Source of the DNA: a virus | DNA: 44,582 nucleotides | Virus record (IMG/VR): IMGVR_UViG_3300009509_000036 | Coordinates: 1 to 44,582 of that record | Reading direction: 5' to 3' (one strand) | Shown here: positions 39,194-44,582 of the stretch, in pieces | Numbering within the stretch: the stretch's first letter is position 1 | Layout: each line of letters begins with the position of its first letter | Made by a program: the position numbers and the translations under genes | Notes under the pieces: model-generated | What the model was told of the DNA's origin: nothing | The model's input: only the letters and a program-made list of their open reading frames with translations | The model's database searches: none

Positions 39194-39883
39194 TTAGCTC
39201 TCCTTCCATACTTCTGCTTTATATATAATCTCGTTTATATGGTCTATGTAACCATCTATACACTTAATCCCTCGTTCCCTCTGAGGAATACCATACCCAT
39301 ATAGTTTTCCATTATGGGTTCTCAATGGTCTTCCTGCCTCTCCTGTGATTGCTGTGAACATCCCTCTACCTTTAGCAATGCCCATCCAATGTGATACTGA
39401 GGCTCTTTGATACGCCCACTCTTCTTGGTACACGCACCCTACCCCGAATAGCTCAACAGAGTCGTAGTCCTTGTATATCGCATAGGCTATAGCGTAGGTC
39501 ACAGTAGATGTAAAGTAATCACAGTCAAATCTATTTATAATCTTCTGCAACGGATAGCTCACAGAGGATGGTATGTCAGGATATTTCCTCACCGACATGT
39601 AGGGCTTGTTAGTCCTGAGACAATACTTACGCAAGTCACCAAACGCTCTCTGCTTTAACTTAATCCGTCTCTCTATCTCTTCTTCGTCAATGATATCTTT
39701 AAGGTGATCGTAGTGCTGTCTGATTTCTTCTTCTGTCCACTCAATGTCATGCATATCCCAGATAGCGTCTACATATCGGTCTGCGTAGACATTGTTGATA
39801 CCCCAGATGCGACTACCCTTAATCTTCTCAAATGGAGCGAGTCCACACCCAGGTCCTTTGCCTACAATTATCGCTCGTCTCAT
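39194..39883 (-). CDS. Rossmann-like protein, possible DUF115/sugar-related
   Basis: A 229-residue protein. It starts MRRAIIVGKGPGCGLAPFEKI, with a G-x-GPG glycine-rich loop, then SRIWGINNVYADRYVDAIWDMHD, and a C-terminal strand-helix pair around VELFGVGCVYQEEWAYQR. The GxGP loop, W-G-I-N-x and D-M-H-D are reminiscent of DUF115/MptE-like or sugar-transfer-related Rossmann proteins in phages. A nucleotide or SAM binding role is likely from the loop, but the family assignment is weak. It overlaps the DUF6899 gene upstream by 4 bases. Confidence 0.45.
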   Translation of the reverse strand: MRRAIIVGKGPGCGLAPFEKIKGSRIWGINNVYADRYVDAIWDMHDIEWTEEEIRQHYDHLKDIIDEEEIERRIKLKQRAFGDLRKYCLRTNKPYMSVRKYPDIPSSVSYPLQKIINRFDCDYFTSTVTYAIAYAIYKDYDSVELFGVGCVYQEEWAYQRASVSHWMGIAKGRGMFTAITGEAGRPLRTHNGKLYGYGIPQRERGIKCIDGYIDHINEIIYKAEVWKES

Positions 39884-40161
39884 GACATTGAATCCATCTC
39901 TGCTTGTGTCAGGACATCTCCGTTCTCAGCAATCTTCACGTTCTCATAGAAACAGAATAGTCTGCGGTAGAACTCATGTCCAACTGCACTTAATACTCCA
40001 AGGATATCATTGATCTTCTGGTACTTAAATCCATTATTCTTAATGTAATTGAGACAGGTACGAGTAATAAAATAGTTTAACTCGCCAACTGTTTCGATCT
40101 TACCCATTGCCTCTTCTGCCGATTCAAACTTCGGCCTATCTTCTTTAGGTATATAAGGCAT
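39880..40161 (-). CDS. DUF6899-like protein
   Basis: A 93-residue protein starting MPYIPKEDRPKFESAEEAM after GGAGGGAATA, in a TAATG overlap. GELNYFITRTCLNYIKNNGFKYQKINDILGVL then EFYRRLFCFYENVKIAENGDV matches the DUF6899 consensus of MPYI, LNY, YRR-x3-YE-x2-K and NGDV, an all-helical protein widespread in phages. Function unknown, though its conserved surface (YRR, NGDV) hints at partner binding. It overlaps the Rossmann-like gene downstream. Confidence 0.7.
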   Translation of the reverse strand: MPYIPKEDRPKFESAEEAMGKIETVGELNYFITRTCLNYIKNNGFKYQKINDILGVLSAVGHEFYRRLFCFYENVKIAENGDVLTQAEMDSMS

Positions 40162-40367
40162 TATTCCCTCCACGGTATATCTAAGTCATCGCCAAAGAAT
40201 CCTATTGGAATCAGCATTGCGATAACTGAGTTAACAAATATTAACCCGAACGCCTTTACTAGCTCACCCATATCGTAAAACGCTGCAATCGTTAATGCTG
40301 AGCAAGACGCTAGAAAGATACCAGCAAACGTCCACGTCAATACTTTCATTACTTGATGTCTTTTCAT
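40161..40367 (-). CDS. Two-helix membrane protein
   Basis: A 68-residue protein. VLTWTFAGIFLASCSALTIAAF (about 9-30) and KAFGLIFVNSVIAMLIPIGFFG (about 38-59) are two transmembrane helices with short loops. A short acidic C-terminus DDLDIPWRE follows. It may be an accessory inner-membrane protein or holin. Start overlaps the sulfotransferase stop by 4 bases. Confidence 0.6.
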   Translation of the reverse strand: MKRHQVMKVLTWTFAGIFLASCSALTIAAFYDMGELVKAFGLIFVNSVIAMLIPIGFFGDDLDIPWRE

Positions 40368-41176
40368 AGCTTCACCTCATAGTTAAGTAGGTTAGCCATG
40401 TCAGTTATACCTTCGGCTATGGTGTACACGTAGTCTTTCTTGTCCGCAAAGAAACCATTGTATGCGGTCTTCCATCTCTTGTACACATCTACTTGACTTG
40501 TGTCTAGCTCTCCTTGGTATCTTTGGTTTTGGCCTCTGTGTATATTCCACTTCCAAGGTTCAGCCATTGCCCTTTTGTACCCTACACCTAGGAAGTTACT
40601 AACTTCCTTAGCCACCTTTTGTGTCTGTAGGACTATATCTTCCATCTTAAACATTAAAGCCCTGCCAGCTTGCCCATAGGTGTGTATCATAGATAACAGC
40701 ATAGGTACATAATTCATCTTCCACAAACGAAGCGTTTCCTCTGCTTCAACCTTGTCATACACTATTGGAGCAGTACGTTCTGAGTCGCCACCCATTGTAG
40801 TAGGTAGCCCTCTATAAGCACCAGACAGTATAGCATCAAATGGATGCCTCACTACCAACAAAGTCTTTAAGCCTGTAAACTTCTGCATGTTGTTGTAATA
40901 CGTAGTTAAATTGAAATGCGTGCTATCACATGCTAGCTTAGCCATATATCTAAAGTTTAGTAGTAGCGTCAACCCTGCTCCAAAGTGCCTATCCTCTGGT
41001 ATTATAGTAAGGTTGTACTGTTCGGTTGCTCGCACCATTCCCAAAAGCAAGTTAGTACCTGAGTGCCCCACTCCTGTAATAAATGCTTTTGGTTCATCCC
41101 AATGCGTGACAACAGTGTTTCCCTTAACAGTAATTACTGCATTTCCATCTGTGTTTACATCAATGCTTTCAATCAT
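40364..41176 (-). CDS. Sulfotransferase-like protein
   Basis: A 270-residue protein of the P-loop sulfotransferase type. FITGVGHSGTNLLLGMV (residues 32-48) is the 5'-phosphosulfate-binding loop and LLVVRHPFDAILSGAYR (106-122) is the 3'-phosphate-binding block (R-x7-S) that bind PAPS. MFKMEDIVLQ and FLGVG are the expected C-terminal features. Sulfotransferases move sulfate from PAPS to sugar or protein hydroxyls or amines. A sulfotransferase in the early region suggests the phage glycan or surface is sulfated. The N-terminal 30 residues form an extra beta hairpin. Start is shared with the stop of a zinc-ribbon gene. Confidence 0.75.
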   Translation of the reverse strand: MIESIDVNTDGNAVITVKGNTVVTHWDEPKAFITGVGHSGTNLLLGMVRATEQYNLTIIPEDRHFGAGLTLLLNFRYMAKLACDSTHFNLTTYYNNMQKFTGLKTLLVVRHPFDAILSGAYRGLPTTMGGDSERTAPIVYDKVEAEETLRLWKMNYVPMLLSMIHTYGQAGRALMFKMEDIVLQTQKVAKEVSNFLGVGYKRAMAEPWKWNIHRGQNQRYQGELDTSQVDVYKRWKTAYNGFFADKKDYVYTIAEGITDMANLLNYEVKL

Positions 41177-41433
41177 TATCTCCGCCCTCGTCTAGCCTCT
41201 CTCGGTTCACCTTTTCTATCTTCTCTTGGTCTCTTTCCTTTAGACTTCGGTCCTCGGATTATCTGTCCTTTAATCCTTCTCGAAATAAAGCCCAACTTCT
41301 GTGCTTGACGATACGCCCACATATAACAGCGTTCGCACATTCCCTCTCCCTTATAAGGAATAAGGTTGGTGCCACACACCTGACATACGTCATACCACAA
41401 AGACCATTTTGCTTTAGGTACATCTTTCGCCAT
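41176..41433 (-). CDS. Zinc-ribbon protein with basic tail
   Basis: An 85-residue protein with CQVCG and CERCY pairs forming a C-x2-C...C-x2-C zinc site about residues 17-37, then a helix and a long Lys/Arg tail (GPKSKGKRPREDRKGEPREA). It would bind nucleic acid. It sits 13 bases downstream of a radical SAM gene and starts with MAKDVPKAKW. The family is not specific. Confidence 0.6.
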   Translation of the reverse strand: MAKDVPKAKWSLWYDVCQVCGTNLIPYKGEGMCERCYMWAYRQAQKLGFISRRIKGQIIRGPKSKGKRPREDRKGEPREARRGRR

Positions 41434-41446
41434 ATTCTTTCACCTC

Positions 41447-42385
41447 TTACTGTGTGTACCCTTGCTCGCCTTTAGCTACGCCCTTCGGTCTGCCTTTCCT
41501 TGGTTCATAAGTTTCCCAAGTAGTTGACTTGAACACCGCAGGGTGATTCACCCACCGTGCAAAATCCTTCTGCAACTGTGTGGGTTCGTTACCATCGTAA
41601 TCTCTATACGGTTGAGCAAATGGTTCTAAGTTCATTCCTTTCAAAAATCGTACTCGTTCCAACGCTTCGTCCACGTCCTGAACAAGAACGTATACAAAGT
41701 AGTTTCTAGGCGTGACGTTATACCATCGCAACAACTCCACGGCTTTTCTGATATGATCTATATCTTCAGCCCTGTCACACGCTAGTCTCACCTTTTTTAT
41801 AAATTTAACCTTCGCCAATACCTTCGCAACACTATGGTCAATCAGCCTCGCATCCAAGCCTTGATTGAAGTCCACCTTCACTCCACGTGAGGCGACGACT
41901 TCTATCTGCCGTATGCCGTGGCTATGACCAAGTATGTTGTTATCCATGAGGACAAGCTTGTCATGCCGTAGGAATTCGTCCACGGTAGCATGCGGTTTTA
42001 TCGTACCTTCCTTCTTACGCACGATACACCAAGGACATGACCTGAAACATCCTCTGGTAACAAAGCCATAAGATCGGTCTATCCCATCATAGATGTCGTA
42101 GTCTGGACAGGTATGTTCGATCTCGTCGTCTAGCGTTACAGCTAAGTCTACTCCTGACCCTCCATACGTCACTTGCTTAGCCCTGAAATCTATGACACCG
42201 TTCTCGTCTAGTAAATGGTCTGGGGAATAAGTAAAGACCTTGGAGCCAAATACTCTCTCGTACTCTCCACCGTCTTGCACCCACTCCACCTTATACCCAC
42301 TAGACTTGTAGTAGTGTGATAGTTTCATCAAGGCTAAGTTTGGATAGCCTGTGTTATCAAAGTCATGTATTCCTATTGTCTTCAT
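41447..42385 (-). CDS. Radical SAM protein (short form)
   Basis: A 312-residue radical SAM protein starting MKTIGIHDFDNTGYPNLALMK in a TAATG overlap with a 31-residue peptide gene. The cluster C-F-R-S-C-P-W-C lies near residues 112-119 with the surrounding YGFVTRGCF strand; VLMDNNILGH and LDARLIDHS follow in the barrel. No SPASM or B12 domain is evident, though the first 100 residues resemble a short Rossmann-like N-domain (HDFDNTGYPNLAL). The substrate is unknown; the neighbouring small peptide and zinc-ribbon genes are candidates for partners. Confidence 0.78.
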   Translation of the reverse strand: MKTIGIHDFDNTGYPNLALMKLSHYYKSSGYKVEWVQDGGEYERVFGSKVFTYSPDHLLDENGVIDFRAKQVTYGGSGVDLAVTLDDEIEHTCPDYDIYDGIDRSYGFVTRGCFRSCPWCIVRKKEGTIKPHATVDEFLRHDKLVLMDNNILGHSHGIRQIEVVASRGVKVDFNQGLDARLIDHSVAKVLAKVKFIKKVRLACDRAEDIDHIRKAVELLRWYNVTPRNYFVYVLVQDVDEALERVRFLKGMNLEPFAQPYRDYDGNEPTQLQKDFARWVNHPAVFKSTTWETYEPRKGRPKGVAKGEQGYTQ

Positions 42386-42480
42386 TATTTACTTCCGCCT
42401 TTAGTCTTCAGTCCTTTTTCTTTGGTTCCTGTCTTCACCTTTTCTAGTCCTTTTCCTTTTGTGAATCTGTATGTTCCCAT
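42385..42480 (-). CDS. 31-residue basic peptide between two radical SAM genes
   Basis: ATG at 42480 follows GAGGAAGCAGAG; the stop codon TAA overlaps the next gene's ATG as TAATG. The product MGTYRFTKGKGLEKVKTGTK then EKGLKTKGGSK is Lys/Gly-rich, with a repeated KGKGLEK/KEKGLKTK pattern and no cysteine. It overlaps the 67-residue Cys gene in another frame by 37 bases, so it may be a coincidental open frame. The TAATG coupling with the radical SAM gene is the main support. Confidence 0.4.
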   Translation of the reverse strand: MGTYRFTKGKGLEKVKTGTKEKGLKTKGGSK

Positions 42481-42647
42481 CTCTGCTTCCTCTCTTCTAT
42501 TTGTTTTTCCCAATTCTCTTTTGTCATGATAATACAGATTGTCATCTTCTCACATGCACGGCATCTGTAGTACCCCATGTCTCCAGTGTAAATGTTGGGT
42601 TCCTTACAGTGGAAACATTGTTTCACATAGTATTTACTATCTTCCAT
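42444..42647 (-). CDS. Small zinc-binding protein
   Basis: A 67-residue protein starting MEDSKYYVKQCFHCKEP after GGAGAGTAGAA. CFHC and CRAC supply a C-x2-C...C-x2-C site, followed by a charged helix ending QRWEHTDSQKEKD. Earlier in-frame codons are less likely because they are not behind a ribosome site. The 31-residue peptide gene begins inside its end in another frame. The upstream radical SAM stop lies within its first 11 bases. Confidence 0.6.
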   Translation of the reverse strand: MEDSKYYVKQCFHCKEPNIYTGDMGYYRCRACEKMTICIIMTKENWEKQIEERKQRWEHTDSQKEKD

Positions 42648-43551
42648 TTCTACTCTCCAACACGTTGTAGTAACACCCTGCCTTACACAAGGGCAGTACA
42701 GTACAGTATTCTCCACATTTCTTACTAAGCCCTTCAACCGCCAAGGTCTTCATCGCTGGAGCCGTTCTAATTATATCCTCGATTTCCCCTATGTACTTAG
42801 GTGTTCCATCTTCATTAAGGATTGACCCTAGCTTTATCCTCGTCTGGTTACAAAAGTATAAATCAAAGTTAGTAGCTATCAGCCCTAGATATCCTTCGCT
42901 ACAACAAAAAGTATTCTGGACAAAGATTTCACCTAGCCCATACTGCTGTAACTCGTTTATCATCTCCTGAGTGTAAAAGCACATAGGCAGACAATGATCT
43001 AGGTGCCACCGTAACCCTCGTCTTTTCATGATAGGTACTAAGGTCTTTAAAGCATCTACCCACATCTCTCTGTATCCCCACAGGCTATCATACTCCCACA
43101 GGTCTACTTGTGTGTCTGGGGATAATACGAAGGTAGCTTCAGGAACCGCTTTAAAGCTTTCTGTGATCTTGCTGTAGTCATAGTCTCGGATTACAAAATG
43201 TAAGGTCATGTTTGGGAGTTTATCCCCTACCTTATAGGTATGACCATTTACTACATGCCTAACTTCCTCGTCTCCAAGTTGGTCATTGTTTGACCCATTA
43301 GTAAATACCACAACTAAATCGTAGTAAAGCTTCCCCTTCTCTATTACTTCGTGCAGTCTGGGATGTAGAGTAGGTTCCCCACCCATGATCTTCAACGACT
43401 GCTTGTTTATCTTTATAGCGTTCTTTCCCCAAAACTCAAAGAGAGTGTCTACATCCATTTCCTTCTGTGTTCTCACATCAGCGTTAAAGCAATGGCTACA
43501 TGCCCTGTTACATTGTTCGGTCAGTATAATTCTATGCGCTAGGCGAACCAT
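42637..43551 (-). CDS. Radical SAM protein with SPASM-like C-terminus
   Basis: A 304-residue protein starting MVRLAHRIILTEQCNRACSH after GGAGGGCTAAGG; in-frame codons further upstream are weaker. C-N-R-A-C-S-H-C near residues 14-21 is the radical SAM cluster site, and SLKIMGGEPTLHP the conserved GGEP. Late cysteines (FCCSEGYL, YFCNQTR and KKCGEYCTVLPLCKAGCYYN) form a SPASM/Twitch-like auxiliary-cluster region. SPASM enzymes often modify peptides or sugar-linked substrates. It follows the 111-residue Cys-rich gene with a 20-base overlap. That arrangement, with a small Cys-rich product just upstream, is reminiscent of RiPP loci, though no precursor leader is proven. Confidence 0.85.
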   Translation of the reverse strand: MVRLAHRIILTEQCNRACSHCFNADVRTQKEMDVDTLFEFWGKNAIKINKQSLKIMGGEPTLHPRLHEVIEKGKLYYDLVVVFTNGSNNDQLGDEEVRHVVNGHTYKVGDKLPNMTLHFVIRDYDYSKITESFKAVPEATFVLSPDTQVDLWEYDSLWGYREMWVDALKTLVPIMKRRGLRWHLDHCLPMCFYTQEMINELQQYGLGEIFVQNTFCCSEGYLGLIATNFDLYFCNQTRIKLGSILNEDGTPKYIGEIEDIIRTAPAMKTLAVEGLSKKCGEYCTVLPLCKAGCYYNVLESRNGR

Positions 43552-43867
43552 CCTTAGCCCTCCAACAATTGTTACACCACCATTGCCCATGCTCGTCGTA
43601 TATCGCTATGTTCTGACATCCACACTGAACACATCCTTTATTACAATGTCCGCTTGGGTTGCATACCCGACAGCTACAACCAGTGTTGTCCTTACACGTC
43701 CACACAATCTTAGGTTGTTCGTCGGTGCACACTTGGTCTGGAGACCATGTGCCTGAGTCAGTGTCACAGGGCGGCCACGTCCATATCGTAGGGATGCTCA
43801 CCACAGGGCGTGTGTTCTCTTCTATCTTCTCAAGAAGCTCTATGATCTTATTCAGTTTTTCTTCCAT
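43532..43867 (-). CDS. Coiled-coil and cysteine-rich protein
   Basis: A 111-residue protein. Residues 1-20 (MEEKLNKIIELLEKIEENTR) form a coiled coil; then a Pro/Trp-rich linker (PTIWTWPPCDTD), and a Cys-rich part with CKDNTGCSCRVCNPSGHC, CVQCGC and CNNCW (about ten cysteines) for one or two zinc or iron-sulfur sites. It sits immediately upstream of a SPASM-like radical SAM gene and overlaps it by 20 bases. Whether it is a substrate, a partner or an independent zinc protein is unknown. Confidence 0.6.
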   Translation of the reverse strand: MEEKLNKIIELLEKIEENTRPVVSIPTIWTWPPCDTDSGTWSPDQVCTDEQPKIVWTCKDNTGCSCRVCNPSGHCNKGCVQCGCQNIAIYDEHGQWWCNNCWRAKDGSPSA

Positions 43868-44099
43868 CGTCTACCTCCACTACCTTGAACCAGTGATGTG
43901 TTTCCTCGGCTGTGGTAAGTAGTTCCTCCAGCCGTGCTTTCCTCTTCAACGCATCCCCTATTCTCCGCCCAACACTTTCCAGTACAGAGTTAGGACAGGT
44001 CTTCAATTCAGCATTGAGTCCTTGCAGCTCTTTAACAAGGTCGCTATACTCGTTAAGAAGCTTGAATTGCATTTGAGTTCCTAAACTATGTCTTTCCAT
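43848..44099 (-). CDS. Coiled-coil small protein
   Basis: An 83-residue protein, MERHSLGTQMQFKLLNEYSD onward, mostly helical with Leu/Lys/Glu heptads (LVKELQGLNAELKTCPN, RIGDALKRKARLEELLTTAEE). No motif is recognised. It overlaps both neighbours by 14 to 20 bases and belongs to the same early transcript. Confidence 0.5.
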   Translation of the reverse strand: MERHSLGTQMQFKLLNEYSDLVKELQGLNAELKTCPNSVLESVGRRIGDALKRKARLEELLTTAEETHHWFKVVEVDDGRKTE

Positions 44100-44229
44100 G
44101 ATTACACTCCTTGCATGGATGTACTCTTATACTCCATACCTTTATAGTATCTATAACCACCTCGAAGTGAAGATACGCACCGCAGAAGTGGCACGAGATC
44201 AGCACTTGTGGGTTAATTACTTTCTTCAT
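44086..44229 (-). CDS. Small zinc-ribbon-type protein
   Basis: A 47-residue gene starting at ATG 44229 after CTGGAGGATACGG. Product MKKVINPQVLISCHFCGAY, then HPCKECNHGKT, with paired C-x2-C motifs (CHFC, CKEC) of a zinc ribbon. It overlaps the adjacent genes by 14 to 17 bases. It matches the many small ribbon genes of this region. Confidence 0.6.
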   Translation of the reverse strand: MKKVINPQVLISCHFCGAYLHFEVVIDTIKVWSIRVHPCKECNHGKT

Positions 44230-44425
44230 CCGTATCCTCCAGTAATGAGATGCCAGCCCTAGTGTTAATCGTATCCCTTACTGAAACAACACACTTATGA
44301 CTACGCTGTATCTCCTTCATCTGCTGAACATAAGGGTCTGAATCATCCAACGCTCCTAGATATCCTTTATCAACCCCTGCTTGAATCTCTGCGGAGACTC
44401 TCCCCAATTTCTTTTTTTCAGCCAT
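44213..44425 (-). CDS. First early-region gene: hypothetical protein
   Basis: A 70-residue protein, MAEKKKLGRVSAEIQAGVDK with an alpha-helical N-terminus and an acidic C-terminus (LEDTDEESN). Its ATG follows AAGGAAGGTTTCCT. No family recognised. It is the first gene downstream (on the minus strand) of the A/T-rich edge region holding the candidate promoter, so it is likely an early gene. Confidence 0.5.
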   Translation of the reverse strand: MAEKKKLGRVSAEIQAGVDKGYLGALDDSDPYVQQMKEIQRSHKCVVSVRDTINTRAGISLLEDTDEESN

Positions 44426-44582
44426 AGGAAACCTTCCTTTTTTCTTTTTTCTTCCTTCCTATACTATTAGACAAAATAAAAGCGTTTTTGTCCACTTTTT
44501 TTTTCAATGGGGGTTGATTTTATTAACTTTTTTTTATTTCACCCCCGGTAGCTTTTAGTTTCACCCCAGAATCCACAATGGG
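44426..44582 (-). promoter_or_regulatory. A/T-rich non-coding edge with candidate early promoter and two direct repeats
   Basis: No gene is seen here. On the minus strand, TGGACA (44494-44489, five of six to TTGACA) is 17 bases from TCTAAT (44471-44466) and 19 from TAATAG (44469-44464). One of these pairs may be a promoter for the early genes. Upstream, GGGGTGAAA occurs twice, 22 bp apart (44567-44559 and 44545-44537), near two helical turns, as paired operator or activator sites would be. Runs of A on the minus strand surround both, and the sequence continues beyond the right edge. Confidence 0.4.

Noticed and set aside
1-44582. CRISPR array, tRNA or rRNA genes, integrase, insertion sequence
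   Set aside because: I saw no spaced direct repeat array, no cloverleaf-like sequence, and no recombinase or transposase motifs. Computed scans such as tRNAscan would settle the RNA question.

Overview
The window is a piece of a tailed double-stranded DNA bacteriophage genome (Caudoviricetes). It holds a phage portal, large terminase, scaffold, major capsid protein, head-completion proteins, and a phage-type primase-helicase. All supported genes lie on the minus strand, so transcription runs from the right edge to the left edge. Genes are packed with 1-35 nt overlaps and mostly good Shine-Dalgarno sites, and most gene starts below were chosen by those sites. I see no integrase, transposase, tRNA, rRNA or CRISPR array. 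Lysis genes, tail tape measure and DNA polymerase must lie outside the window. The host cannot be named; NulO-type and heptose-type sugar genes would suit a Gram-negative-like surface, but that is inference.

Right to left, about 44.4-30.6 kb is an early/middle region. It starts beside an A/T-rich non-coding edge with a candidate promoter. It holds many small, often cysteine-rich (zinc-ribbon-like) proteins, two radical SAM enzymes, a sulfotransferase, small membrane proteins, a cupin, and nucleotide-pool enzymes (dATP/dGTP-diphosphohydrolase-like, dCMP deaminase). A T7-gp4-like primase-helicase and a single-ring ClpA/B-type AAA+ ATPase follow. About 30.6-14.6 kb is a long island of carbohydrate and tailoring genes: a methyltransferase-radical SAM fusion, a GT-B glycosyltransferase, a formyltransferase, a CMP-sugar synthetase-like protein, a DUF4910-type M28-like protein, a NeuB-type nonulosonate synthase, a beta-propeller, two methyltransferases, a B12-type radical SAM protein, a GT2-cytidylyltransferase fusion, a heptose-7-phosphate-kinase-like PfkB protein and another radical SAM protein. 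A metallopeptidase-like protein, MazG and several small proteins are interspersed.

A strong terminator near 14.1 kb, with a candidate promoter overlapping it, separates this from the late region. That region runs TerS, TerL, portal, scaffold, decoration-like protein, major capsid protein and small structural proteins. Three glycosyltransferase-like genes and a degenerate PIG-L-like gene are embedded among these and the head-tail adaptor genes. Two fibre-like proteins, encoded 5 kb apart, share the same N-terminal module.

My working hypothesis is that the phage makes an elaborate glycan from a nonulosonic acid and possibly a heptose, with N-formyl, methyl or sulfate decorations. Late glycosyltransferases would attach it to a virion protein, or it would remodel the host surface. 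All function calls come from reading motifs; no database search was run.
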